Shown here piece by piece: positions 23,884 to 35,639 of a stretch of 64,000 bases of DNA. Each line of letters begins with the position of its first letter. Position 1 is the stretch's first letter. Location of the stretch: assembly GCA_947579665.1 (NCBI GenBank), contig OX388347.1, forward strand, positions 22,312,562 through 22,376,561, in the 5' to 3' direction. The notes beneath the pieces were generated by a model, which saw only the letters and a list, made by a program, of their open reading frames with translations, was not told the DNA's origin and did no database searches. Made by a program: the position numbers and the translations under genes. Source of the stretch: Sympetrum striolatum (taxonomy: Eukaryota; Arthropoda; Insecta; Odonata; Libellulidae).

Positions 23884-24331
23884 ACATTTATTTATTTATT
23901 TGACCCTTTATTGGCGAGGTTAGGCCCAAGTGGGCCTCTCTTCCACCTAACCTCGTATGTCGATAGAATATGAATAATTACAAATTAAATTAAAACAAAA
24001 ACACAGAGTAGAGTGTGGGGAAAAACATTTTGCAACTGAAGGTTGCTAAAGAAAAACCCACGTTGCAGGAAAACACCCACAGAGAAGGGGGGGTGAAAAA
24101 AACCGCGAAAACACAGTAAAAATAACAATTAAATGCAGACAATAATAAAATTACATACAGAATATACATAAATCAATGAATTTACAGAAGAAAGAAAAAA
24201 ATAAAAATATTATTAATTTCCTACTAAATAGTATTCGTCAAAGAAAAAAAAATAATAAATAAATAAAGGTCAGCCAGCGGCGTCCGTCCACTTTTTCAAA
24301 TTTATCTCAGCAGAAAGAGGGTGAGATGAAC
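23884..24331 (-). mobile_element. non-LTR retrotransposon 3' end, copy 2, with possible C-terminal codons
   Basis: Read on the minus strand, the end carries 'GGTTAGGTGGAAGAGAGGCC', 'CTCGCC', AATAAA and an A/T tail. The terminal stem-loop (AGGCCCA / TGGGCCT) spans 23922-23937. Upstream are the shared block 'AACACCCAC' and 'GCAGG' (plus strand) found again at 63160. Still further upstream, on the minus strand, a 21-codon open stretch ends in TGA at 24270-24272 with residues S-A-E-I-N-L-K-K-W-T-D-A-A-G; it may be the end of the LINE protein. The match to a LINE protein is an inference. Confidence 0.65.
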
Positions 24332-24600
24332 CTGAAAATGAAATTTAGTGTACCTTTTACCTGTATTTTGCATGTTTTAACATGCAGCTGTCAACAGAAG
24401 AACATAGCTTTATTGCAAATCCATTATCTTTTTCTTGAGTCATTGAACTGAGGTCCTCGTACCATCCCACAATTATATGGGACCTAAAAATCGATTTTTA
24501 GCCTGGGGTAGTTAATCAGCAGAAAAGTAATCGTCATTGATTTCTTAAGTGGCATTGTCTTAGATGGGGTGCTTTGTCATTCTAATGGGGTGAAAAGAAA
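24332..24600. other. non-coding DNA
   Basis: Short unassigned interval between the LINE 3' end and the tRNA-like sequence. Confidence 0.4.
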
Positions 24601-24607
24601 CTAATCG

Positions 24608-24681
24608 TCTCCCATATAGCCAAGTGGGTAGTGTGTCCCGCTTAAGCAAAACCGGTCCCGGATTCGATTCCCGGTGGGAGC
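24608..24681 (+). ncRNA. tRNA-like sequence, imperfect
   Basis: Seventy-four nucleotides with a perfect A-box 'TAGCCAAGTGG' (24617-24627), a B-box 'GATTCGATTCC' (24661-24671, one change from consensus) and outer ends TCTCCCA / TGGGAGC that pair at 6 of 7 positions. The anticodon loop could be read as CTTAAGC (Leu TAA), but the anticodon stem does not form and the acceptor is two bases out of register with the A-box. It is best called a tRNA pseudogene or SINE head. Confidence 0.5.
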
Positions 24682-25542
24682 CTTTCTGCAAAATGACGTA
24701 GACTTTCCGAAGCACTTTTAACAATACTACTGCTAAGAAGTGGGAAGGAGGCAGTATGCTATGCTGTTATTGGTATGTCTCTGTCTATGAAAGAATAGCA
24801 AAACTAATATTTTAGCAACACAAAATCCTAACGTTGATTTTAGTTTTTAGGTAATGCTTTTCTTGCAGTCTAATTTACTTGTTTCTTTTTTCTCTTCAGT
24901 CGTGCTAATTTTATTTTCTGTGGATTAGTGGTGGCGAATAACGTTTACTTAACGTTGGTCCATGCACACACACAGGACACTATTTCAGAGAATATTTTGA
25001 CCAAGGAACTCCACCGCAAAATTATACCAAAAAGAGTTATAATTTGTAAAATGATACATGCAAACAAAATATAGAAGACAGGCAAGTAAACGGCAATGAA
25101 GATATGAATGCAAAATGGTGAGTAGAAAATAGGCGTTAACATTCAGCATGAACCAAGAGATGAAAATGTAAATCGTGTTTAATAATATTATTCTATAGAT
25201 TGATGGGATGTGATTTTTAATCCTGTAATTTCCATAATGTGTCAAGTGATGCGAATCATTGAAATGATAAATTTATTTACGTTCTCTGCGAGAGATGTTT
25301 ACTCAATGGTAATCCGTAAACATTCACGTTACTCTCAATAATATTTTAATTGAAGAAACAACAACGTTTGATTAAATATATTCTTTCATTATGTTAAAAG
25401 AAAGGGCAACAAAATATTCCCGCCAATAATGATCGGCATTGATTAGCTCTGTTCTGTTGATTACTCAAAAGTATTATTTGCAATTGCTCAATAAACAGTG
25501 ATAACCACTTCCTCCTTCACTACGGCAACAAGCATGAGTTAT
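24682..25542. other. AT-rich non-coding DNA
   Basis: Overlapping minus-strand frames of 65 and 86 codons are rich in Ile, Leu and Tyr but lack a recognisable domain. Confidence 0.5.
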
Positions 25543-25620
25543 ATATAATAATAATAATAAAAAATCTTTATTTGGCGAGGCTAGGTCCATTAGGACCTCT
25601 CTCACACCTAACCATTAAGG
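25543..25620 (-). mobile_element. non-LTR retrotransposon 3' end, copy 3
   Basis: Minus-strand tail: 'GGTTAGGTGTGAGAGAGG', a stem-loop at 25583-25598 (AGGTCC, loop, GGACCT), 'CCTCGCC', AAATAAAG and a (TTA)n-type tail. This is the shortest copy, truncated just upstream of the conserved box. It differs from copy 2 by a paired C-to-T and G-to-A change in the stem. Confidence 0.75.
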
Positions 25621-25899
25621 GTAACTAATGTCAATTCCAAAAAAATCTTAAATATTTCGAAATAAAATGTTTATTTTTGAAGTAATTCACATCAAAACTT
25701 AAAAATATTGCGATAATGAGATACATTAGAGGTTAAATCGTGCAAAATGCCACGTAAGACGGAAATTGGCCCAAGTTTACCTCTTTTAATTAGCGAGAGA
25801 AGAAAGAAGAGTTTTCTGAAGCGTGTAGAAGCGTAGAAAAAGTAAATTAGGAAACCGATACCACTGCTAGCGTAATTGGTATGGGAGTAAAGCATTCTT
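25621..25899. other. AT-rich non-coding DNA
   Basis: Nothing recognised. Confidence 0.5.
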
Positions 25900-26400
25900 A
25901 GGAATTAAACGAGTTCAAAAATGAAGTTGGAGATGGAAATTCCGACTCGAAACGACCCAAACGTTTCTGTTTATCTGGAGACGTGAGGAGCCCTAATTAA
26001 AGGGAGAGAGATGGGTTAATAGGCTGGTCCAGATGATGGATGCGTAGAAGGCCCTTCCTAAAGAGTAAGGGATCGATAGGATGGTAATCCCAGGTCCCTC
26101 TCGACTGAAGGGCATAGGAATAAGATGGTTTCGGGTTGAAAGGTTGAAGGGTTTGAGGGAAGATTGAGGGGCTGAAAGGCGGATTCAGGTGTGAGGGCCA
26201 ATGGGAGAGATGCATTCGGCCGTGGAGGGAAAAAGGAAGGAGAGACGGGAGTGCAGGAAGCGATTGTACACTTAAGGCGAGGAATCGAGAGGAAAGTACT
26301 GAGAGTAGAAGAGTTAGGTACAAAAGCCTTCCGTAGAGAGGGCTCCATCTTGAATTTCGCCTGCGGAAAGTAAAGTACGACACCGTTGGCAACGCATCAA
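25900..26400. other. purine-rich mid-GC island
   Basis: The plus strand is strongly G+A rich for about 380 bp. The complementary pyrimidine strand therefore lacks most stop codons and holds overlapping frames of 131 and 96 codons (25997-26392, 26058-26348) in two frames. Their Ser/Pro/Leu richness is the expected by-product, so I do not call a gene. Confidence 0.4.
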
Positions 26401-26725
26401 TAAATGGCTCTATATGTTATCGCCCTAATGATTGCACGGTTCATATCGGGTCCGTGTCTCGTACTCGGGTGCATCCTGGCAGGATTTTAATTTTGAAACC
26501 ACTGAAATATTTAACACTAGGATTTTTTTCAATTCTGATATGGTTTATCTTCGACCTACTAACGTCCAGTGTTGTGGTATGAATCTATAGGTTATATTAT
26601 TTTGAAATTATTCAAAAAGCTTATCAAAATATTACATCAAATAATTCAAATTAACAGCTATAGACTAACATAAGACTATGCGACTTCACTATTCGAGAAA
26701 AATCGTAGCGCTCCCACCTTTTTCG

Positions 26726-26806
26726 TACAGTCCTGGCCAAAATTAACGCAGCACCTGCCGTAAGGATCGCTTGGGAGGTGCTGCGTTAATTTTGGCCAGG
26801 AGTGTA
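26726..26806. mobile_element. 81-bp Tc1-like mini-element, copy 2
   Basis: Same length, TA flanks and arms as the copy at 18777-18857 ('CAGTCCTGGCCAAAATTAAC' and its inverted partner). In this copy the arm pairing extends further toward the loop (GCAGCACCT / AGGTGCTGC). Confidence 0.8.
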
Positions 26807-28149
26807 CATACGCACGCTACTGTGTAATTTTGAAATTTAACGAAATTAAAATATTTAAAAGAAATTTTTCAAATATAACTTTTAAAAATTTTCTATCGAA
26901 TATTTATTTATAAACACTAATGCAGCAATAAAAACACTTCGAACAAGGAAGAAAATTGATTATATATTAAACAAAACATTTATATTCTAATTTCATTTAT
27001 AGACCTCTTGGATATGGTATTCGAATTTGGTTCAAATTAAATATTATTGCCCATGACAATAATAATGCAATAGAATACAAATGACCTGATTGATCGATAT
27101 TGGGATAACAATAATAATATACTGCAAGCGAATTCTCCAGCAAAGTTTAATATTAGCTATAGTGCTTGGGAAACAAAATTAAGTCATCGTGTAGTACGAA
27201 AAAATAAGTAGATTTATTCCTGTTTTTCAAACTTTCATTTGAAAACTACAAGTCTCCTCAATATCTCTTTATTTATCATTCCAATTTAAAAGAGATATAT
27301 GATAATGATAAGTGTTCGAATACAAAAATACGATTATTTCTTAAAATAACAAATTATGACACAGTTATCATTTGCGCGATTTCTCTCCTTCACGATATTA
27401 ATCGACGAAATTTAGTTTTCCGTTTGTCCTATTTCCAGCTATACGAATCTCAATCTGAAGTAATATTACTAATTAAAGAAGCAAGCAAAATTAAAGCACT
27501 GCGAGTGGGAAAACTAATTTAACATGCTTTAAATTCAGAGAGCCTTCTTAGGGAACGAATTTTGAACCTAAGCTAGTAAGGAATACGAAAAAATACTCGT
27601 ATCTCTAAGGCTTCTGTATTTAACTGTGCTAATTGAAAGGATTATGTGAAACTCCTGGATCTCGTGTTCTAAGCTAAAATACATAAATAGACATCTAGTG
27701 ATGTAAATAAATAAGTTGCTGCTGATCAGTATCTGCAGTGGATTTGGAAACATTTTGATCTCTCTCCGTTGTAACTTTTTTATTTAAACGATATCTCTTC
27801 GCAAATACAATATTTTGGATAAATCAATGTAAATTGTATATACCAAATATTAATGCATTCGATGAATTTAAAAAATGAATTTAAAGCAATTTCATCGTAA
27901 TATATAGTTTCTTTTCTTGTCACTGAATCTGAACCGAAAAGGATAATGTCATTAGTAATTAACAATAGCAACCATGCGTAGTACATTTCGTAATGATTTT
28001 TAACGTCATAATCAGCTTTGAGAGGTAAATAAACTAAACAAGCTAAAGTAAAGTTTTTCCCATAAAAAATGAAAATATGTTCAAAATTTGTATGTACCTA
28101 CTCACGTAAGTTAATGACTATAATAATAAAGAATTTAATTCTGAAAAAC
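26807..28149. other. AT-rich non-coding DNA
   Basis: Nothing recognised. Confidence 0.55.
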
Positions 28150-28900
28150 TGGACAATCGAGTGTATATTTACGGAAACATATTGGCGGCTCGAGGTTTTC
28201 AACCCGAATTTCCCATAAGATAAGAATTATTTTCCCGTGAATTCTATCATTTATAAATCTTTAGCCGTTTTATTTCTACGAGATTTTATTTTCAAGCCAA
28301 TGCATCCTTCTGTAGAATCCCCCATCTGAAATACATGGGAGACACTCGGACGGTGCGTAATTTATGTACAAGGATAAGATGGCCGGCTATCGCAATGACC
28401 GCTGGCAGTGGCGTCTTTCGTGTGAGAGGACGCAATCAGAGAGAAGCGGAAACGGGCGAAGGGGAATTCGGGCAAAAGCAAATGAGAAAGAGAGGAGAGT
28501 GGAGGGTTTGATCGGGAAGTGAAGGACTTAAGACGGAGAGCATCAGCGAATTTACTTTGCCAGCTCCACCGGAATAGCTTAAGGAGCTGAGGTGAGTGTA
28601 AAGTAAACTATACCGACGCTCTTCTTACCCCTTTTTAATCCCACCCTTTATCTTAGCCCTCTTCTCTCTACACTTCCTCCTTCACCCTCCGCATACCGCA
28701 ACTCCCTCGGCCCTCGCTCGCTCTTTAAAAGTATCCATTTTGTTTTCCGCCTTGATTCCATTGTTTACTATAGGTCCTACGTCGTTACAGAGATGGATAG
28801 CGTTCCGAAAGGTCTTCTAATATTCCGCTTCCACGAATATTTCGATGCTCACTCCACACTTATTACCAAATACTTTCGCAAACTGCCTCTCTAACCTTCT
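28150..28900. other. mid-GC island with a purine-to-pyrimidine switch and a splice-donor-like site
   Basis: Purine-rich from about 28400 to 28600, then pyrimidine-rich to about 28735. At the switch lies 'CTGAGGTGAGTG' with a consensus 5' splice site (GAG/GTGAGT, GT at 28592-28593). This could be a non-coding first exon followed by an intron on the plus strand, but no TATA box, reading frame or partner exon was found. Confidence 0.25.
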
Positions 28901-30869
28901 CCCCTCTGTGTATGTTTATCTAGTTCAAGTTTTTAGTTTTGATTGAGTTAAATATTGATAGCTTGCGGATTAATAGCTGTTTTCAGCTGTAATTCACCCG
29001 AATGCAATTCGGTAGCTTCCCTATCTCGCTATGGGCAATAGGTCTCAGTTAAAGATTAAAGAGATTTATGGATTTGAAGGATGACTCTCTCTCTCTCTAT
29101 CAATTCATTGCATGCCGTTTAATAAATTCTGTTTCTGAATATTTAATAGGTAACCTTTTGCATAAACGGTGGGCCCACGTCAATTTATTCAAATTGGAGT
29201 GGATTCCGGCCAAAAACAGCGATCGGAAGTGCTCTTTTCCCTCTGCTATCAATGATATCCTTCTGCCATTTGATATCGGAGAAGAAAACTAAACGAAGTT
29301 TTAATTCACGATCAATCCTGACTCTTCCCAATCTCGCTGAAACTCATTTCAAACTTCTGTCGGGAGCTAATCTGCGGGAAAAGAATTCATCTGAATTTCA
29401 GATTTTTGCTTTCATTCTAGTTATAAGGGAAATGTGCTTAAATCGAATGGATTGTTTGCACTGGAGTGAATGAATGAATCAGTACTAATCAACGGATTAA
29501 TATCAGAAGCTTTAAATGAATTTCATTTCGCCAGCTTATTTGTTCTTATAAGTGTAATTTTCCAAATAATATGTTGGATAAAAAACTAAAGGAAAAAGCT
29601 GAAAGTGTGATATTTTCTGCAAAAAATTTAGCCTTATTGAATGCGGAGCAAATGGGGCTGATCCATTCCACTTTAATTCATTTATAGGAAATATAGCTCA
29701 TGCATGAATGCGTAGCATATTGAATACTAGTTCTCCATTATTTGATTTTTTCTATTTCACCAGTTAATAGTGTGAATTTCAACCGGTGGTAGATGAATCC
29801 TTGGGTACTTAGGGTTTCCAAAGGAATAGGTTCAATTAATTTAACGTTTATGCCGGCTCAACTTCACATTTACTATCCATATCCCCTTCACTTACCAAAC
29901 CAATGGTATGTAAACAAAAATCAATTACTATTGGCAATCAATTAATTCTCAGTCTATCAACTAATAAACAGGAAGTTCTTTGCAGTACTGAATTATAAAT
30001 TGGATCATAATGTATCAGCTATTGTAACAAACTTTGAGCAAAGATATGTATGAGTGCACTATCATAATTAATTGAAAATTTTAACGGTTCCGAACTTTGA
30101 GTATATTTAGTTACAATAAAAAGCATATGCTATTTCCAATAGGCATCAATAAAAAAGGTAGTAATGGTTAAAACAAATTGTTACTTTTAGCCGCTCCTTC
30201 TGAAGGCTATTAGAGAAGCTAACAGGATACATTGTGTATGCGTGTTTTTATTAATACACCTTCTGCTGTACACTATCAATGGATTGCGGAGTACATATAC
30301 CAAAAATCTATAAGAGAAGATTGAGAAATAACAAATCCTTACGCTAAAATATAATTGCGTTCTCTCTGCACACAGTTTGCATTCTTATTGAAATATCACA
30401 TCCAAGATGATCACGTTAATTGAATTCAGAAAAAGCTCTAGGCATTTAAGCATGCGAAATCACACAAAAGCATCTTTATGTGAATCAAATATAAACGAGA
30501 ATAAACACTCAGGGCACTCTGATGATTCGCTAACATCATCCTCTTTTGAGTTGGCTCTGATTGTGTTCAAATGTATCTCCACTAAGTAAATGGTTCAAGT
30601 ATTTCAGTTTATGGGATACTTGAGAAGAGCATTTCTGAGCGAAGGGTGCTCAAAACCGTTGGTCCATGAACAGGTATAAATTGAATGAGGGGGCTGATTC
30701 TTTGGTGGTCGTGGTATAAGCCGGGCTATCATATGCCTTAGATATCGGGACCGATGAAATCTTGAATCGGGTGAAAGTTAGGCGAAACCCGGAAGTTGGC
30801 TTAAAACTCAGTCTTATTCATGTGGTGTTTTTAAATGAATTTTAGTATAAAAGTTTAAAATAATGTAAT
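28901..30869. other. non-coding DNA with a small mid-GC patch
   Basis: A CT microsatellite at about 29083-29099 and a mid-GC patch at 29000-29480 with short frames. Nothing recognisable. Confidence 0.5.
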
Positions 30870-31023
30870 TATTATCTCTGAAGACGATAGTATCACTATT
30901 GAAACCTACGTTGGGTGTTTTTAAAAAGTGTGGCGATCCTTCTCTGGTTTCTCCGAATACCGGTGAATGAAGCGAGAAACGACGACAAAGACGGCTATTG
31001 GATATTTTCAACTCTTATTTCTT
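30870..31023. mobile_element. fold-back MITE, one-ended copy
   Basis: The right arm has 'TTCTCCGAATACCGGTGAAT', 'GCGAGAAACGACGACAAAGA' and the end 'CTATTGGATATTTTCAA'. It matches the right arm at 39600-39728. The middle 'CTCTGAAGACGATAGTATC' matches the degenerate copy at 2328-2520. The left arm is not recognisable. Confidence 0.65.
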
Positions 31024-32424
31024 CCATTGCATTACTTAATAGATTGATAAAGCCTCTTCACGTTACAGTCTTAAATTGTTTAAATGTATGATAAAAAAAA
31101 CTAACATAAACATATATAATCACATAAACTAATCATGCCCACAGCTACTGAATCATTAAATGAGACAATCGAATGAAATTCGGGTTATGCAAAAATGTCA
31201 CGAATGCCATACCATACAAAACGCATCGTATTTATCGTTGCATGGTGATCAGGTATAACTAGTATATCCGGGTTATTTTCTTTCTTTACGAATTTTAAGC
31301 ACTTGTATTGTCACTGTTTTATGAGCATTTGCGTTTAAACGATTCGTATCGTTGAAATATCCGTAGTTTCTTTATACTCTTTCACTTCATTTTTTATGAG
31401 ATCAGGACAACAAAAACATTGACCGCGATCATGGTTTAAAACCAGGATACGGGACATATGGTACGCCTAAGTATGAGTAAAATAAGTATGAGTAAGCGCG
31501 ATAACATTTTCAGAATTCAAGGGATGTCAGACACTGATACGGCTATGGGCTCGTGGAGTACGGTAGTAACAAACACGAGGGAGGGTTGGAAGTGTATTTG
31601 AAAACTTCCGCATCATATCAACGGCGAGAGAAGAACGTTGACGGTGCGCTCACTTTACGACATGAAAAAATCGGCCATCGGGCTTATATCGGAGATTAAG
31701 ACACAGAGGTGCGAAAGCACAAAATGACAACCTCCTTGTTATTCGAAAACTTGGGCAACTTGTATTACAGAGTTTCGGGATGGTGAAGCAGACAGCGACG
31801 ATGTCATCTTTGTTTAGGCGGGAGGCAAACTTGGATGAAGCTTTTGATGCTGTTGCGATAGATACACTGAAGACGCTTTGGAGAGTTATTCGTCGGCTTC
31901 ATTACGTCTTAAAACGGTCCCTTTTAAATAAAAGCCGACTAATGAAACTACCGTGTCAGATCTTGTACCCTGTTTAAATTCGAACGCCTCGAGGAGCTGA
32001 AGTGAGTTGGATTCTGTTACACTCGTTTCATGGAAGTTGAGGAAGAGATATCATATTTATGAAAGGTTATTCGTAGATAAGTTCTATCAGAGACACTTCC
32101 TAGTGATTTTGTAACATGAAGGAGGAAAATCTTGCCTAAGTGAAAAGTGCTTGCGTGACACTATCTTCGCAATACTTGATGATATGCTTTGGAAACTTGA
32201 ATACTGATTTACTCCGAAAACGCTCGGGTTACCGATTGATGATTGTTTCTCCGATACATTTACATTAGAATAGCACTATTGCGTATCCATACGAGCTCTC
32301 TCTGTTTAATTAGTTCAACAAATTTGTGAAGATGACATGGCTGAATATCTATTCGAAGCCACTGAAGTCTGAAATAAGACAGAGATTAATTAAACAACTT
32401 TAAGCGAGCGATATCGAGACGTAA
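31024..32424. other. non-coding DNA with a weak mid-GC patch
   Basis: The segment 31430-32010 is slightly richer in GC and holds a 65-codon frame without domain. 'AAGTATGAGTAA' is directly repeated near 31480. The sequence 'AGGAGCTGAAGTGAGT' at 31992-32007 nearly repeats the donor-like site near 28582. Confidence 0.4.
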
Positions 32425-32672
32425 ATATAAATATTTCCGAAAGGAGAAGAAATATCTTAGTCTCAATTCCACAGAAAATTTTTATTATAGACGACCGGTT
32501 TCGACTAAGAACTAGTCATCTTCACCTTTGACCTGAAGAGGACTAGTTCTTAGTCGAAATCGGTCGTCTATAATAAAAAATTTTCTGTGGAATTGCGACT
32601 AAGCTATTTCTTCTCCTTTCTTGATGGATTTCCACAAAGTTACAGCTAACTCGATTGATTATATAAATATTT
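32425..32672 (+). mobile_element. hairpin retroposon-like element, copy 1, with 12-bp target duplication
   Basis: A 180-bp inverted repeat (32440-32619) with arms about 93% identical contains 'GACCGGTTTCGACTAAG' and 'CTAGTCATCTTC'. It is followed by an unpaired 3' tail 'TTTCCACAAAGTTACAGCT', then 'TCGATTGATT'. The whole 224-bp unit (32437-32660) is bracketed by the exact direct repeat 'ATATAAATATTT' at 32425-32436 and 32661-32672. No coding sequence and no poly(A). Confidence 0.85.
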
Positions 32673-35639
32673 TCATTGATAACTCTAGCTCATAAAGTTT
32701 ACCTCCTACTTCGGTGATGGTGCTACAAAAAACCGGCTTTACTAAATTTTCTGTTACGTTTGGTTCGTTTCTGTGACTGCAGTGAACAGCCAATCGTAAA
32801 ATTAGTGCCGAAGATAGAAAAGATATACAGTTAGCCACGGGGCTTTTTTTAGTTTTAGGAGTTATAAAATTTATCTAAACAAACTTTATAAGTAATTTTA
32901 ATATTTCACTGAGGTTCACTGAACCCGGATTGTATAGAATACCATATGTATTGTGAAATTCCATGTTTTCTCTTATGCCCCCAGAATTGAAAACATGTGA
33001 TCGTGGCGTGTTCGATTCTGTTCTATTTGCATTGGAGCGAAGCAAACATTTAGGATCCTTTCTGTTTCTCACTGATTAAATTATCTTTATTATTTAAAAC
33101 CCTTTGGTTATTTCATATTCGTTATCTCGTTCAAACAGGTTTACTTAAAATCCATCTGCAAATTCAATTTAATACTGCTCATTATCCATATTAGCGGATG
33201 TGCCAGACAAAATTAAATGAGTAAATATCATCAATGTAAAAGTTTAATTAGGTACAATATTGCAATAGTTTAATTATTGACTTATTTCTTTTATCCTGAT
33301 GAATTATTGGCTAAATGACGTGGAGATTTACTTATTAAAAGATATCGACACTGGAGTATAAATAATCAACTAATATATCTTAAAATATATATATGTAAGT
33401 GACGGAAATAGACAAATCTTTCGCATGTATTCAAAATAAATTATTAATTAGTTACTTAATAAAAAAATATTTTGAGGAAATTTATTCTCACACACCTTTA
33501 ACTGTTTTTTATTACGAAAGACGAAAACTTTCCTACAAGTTGTGCGTTTTACATATATTATTCACCAACTTTAACAACATTTTTACCTTCAAACAATCAC
33601 AATTATTTCATGAGTGGTAATTAAATGTATCGATTGAATCGATTACCTAGAAAATCGATTTTAAACATTTTTCTGTTCTCATGGATCTAGCTGTCCATGT
33701 AAATTGTCTGCCCACAGGCTATAATCGTTTCCATACTTATCAAATGTGTAAATATTTCGAAAATCGTGTTTGGATACAGAGTAATAGAATCCGACAATTT
33801 ATTTAATAGTGTTATCGTACATTAACAGATATCGCATTACAGATCGAGTATTTTATTGCCATGAAATTATTAATTCAAGTATTAAAAGGTAACGGATCGT
33901 CTCTACCAATCTAACCCACGCATATAAATTGATCCATTATATTAAATTTAATCTACATGAAAAACAATTCATATAAAGCCTTTTAGATAACCCTTTTATT
34001 TCCCCTCACGAATTCCTTCTTTCTATAAATTATTTAGTGGTTACTAATACACGCTATGGAATAACAAATACTGATTATTCCACATTTATAGTTTTTTTCG
34101 TACTCATTTATATTTTTATTTAGACTGCAGTAATCAAAGCTTTTATTTATTTGGAAAATTAGATATTTTTGAAAATTCTTCCATAGAAAATGAGAAAATT
34201 AGTCTTGAATAACTTCGCATATTTTAGATATTCATTAGCATCTGAATGCTCCATTTAAGTTAGTATTTTATTCGACTGTAATGTATCTTAAACGGGCATA
34301 TAGTCCGTAATACGATACGCTATCAGGCGAATGCAACACAATATCTTGAACTATTTGCAACGGTTTAAATATTGGAACGACATGTGTTTTTATAAATAAT
34401 TGTTCGTTCATATCCAAACATGTCCTGATGATAACAGGAAATTGTTTAATCCTATCGCACCAAAGTAAAATTTGTAGCGAAGAGTAAAATTGATTGTTTT
34501 TCATTTCCTTGAAATACGACTACTTCTACATGTGTACCCTGGGAGCCCCCATTAGGTGTGTGGCAAAAGATGCCTGCATCATATAGGTATACCTATATAC
34601 TATACTTCCATAATCGATCACTTTTGCATATTGTTCGCCAAAATATATTCACACATTGACTAGTTCTAACATCTATTTAATTGAACTTTCTCATAGTATC
34701 ATATCGACGTATATAGCAAGAAAGACGTACTGCATTGGCTCCATTTTCCAAAGTTGTATTTTTTGTGAACTTTTTGAGTAAATTAAGTCTTAAATTAACA
34801 TTGGTGGTGATCTGTGAAGCGTAATTCCGTTCGCTTTAGGCATAAAACTTTCCTACGGAATAAAATTCAGTCTCTTGCGATGTCTTGTAGAAATTCACTT
34901 TAATTCAACTAACTCAAAGGATAAATTTATTTAAAAAAATCAGAGAAATTACGTTCTTAGATGATATAAACGATATAATGCGACCCCCCTGTTATATGGG
35001 CCGTTCTGATACTGCGAGGAAGATCAGATAAATAGATGCTAGAACGAATCGTTACAAAAATTCATTTTTCCCGCGAACTATACGCGAAAGTAACCGTTTA
35101 GGAAAACAGAGTCAAGGTACTTGCACCCCATGCCACACACCGATAGGCGGCTTGTAGGGTTTTTACATAGACATAGACATTGTCAAATATGTCATGATGA
35201 ACAGAGAATAGTTGAACTTTTTTCCACACTGTTTTCTACGGCATCTTAGCTCTTTTAAGCCTCTTCTGCGACATCTAGAAATGTATTTAAATTAAGTTGT
35301 AAACGTATTTAATTATTAAATTCAATTAACGTGGTCTAGATTTGGTGGGATTCCGTAACAGAGATCATGCTGAAACTACTAAGCAAAATTCCGAAAACAA
35401 ACTTTTTTTATTTATTACCTACTTTATATTGCTGTCCAGTATTTATCTTGCATCATTACCTTATACTGTAATTAATTGCTTTAGTGCAAAGTAAATTAAA
35501 TTAAGAATTCATTATTGCACTATATGCTTTATTTTACTGAAGATTGGTCCGATGCTTTCAAACTTCTTCCGTTAAACCAAATAGTACTCATAGGTAAACT
35601 GGTCGTCTACGATCCCGCAGTAGACGTGTTACCTTGTAT
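32673..35639. other. AT-rich non-coding DNA
   Basis: Long featureless stretch with short frames only. An 18-bp perfect palindrome lies at 34581-34598. Confidence 0.55.
34581..34598. repeat. 18-bp perfect palindrome
   Basis: 'ATATAGGTATACCTATAT'. Probably simple AT-rich symmetry; no second copy in the same context. Confidence 0.6.

Noticed and set aside
25997..26392. 131-codon minus-strand frame, longest in the window
   Set aside because: It lies opposite a purine-rich strand that depletes stop codons, a second long frame overlaps it, and its Ser/Pro/Leu-rich composition is what such bias produces.
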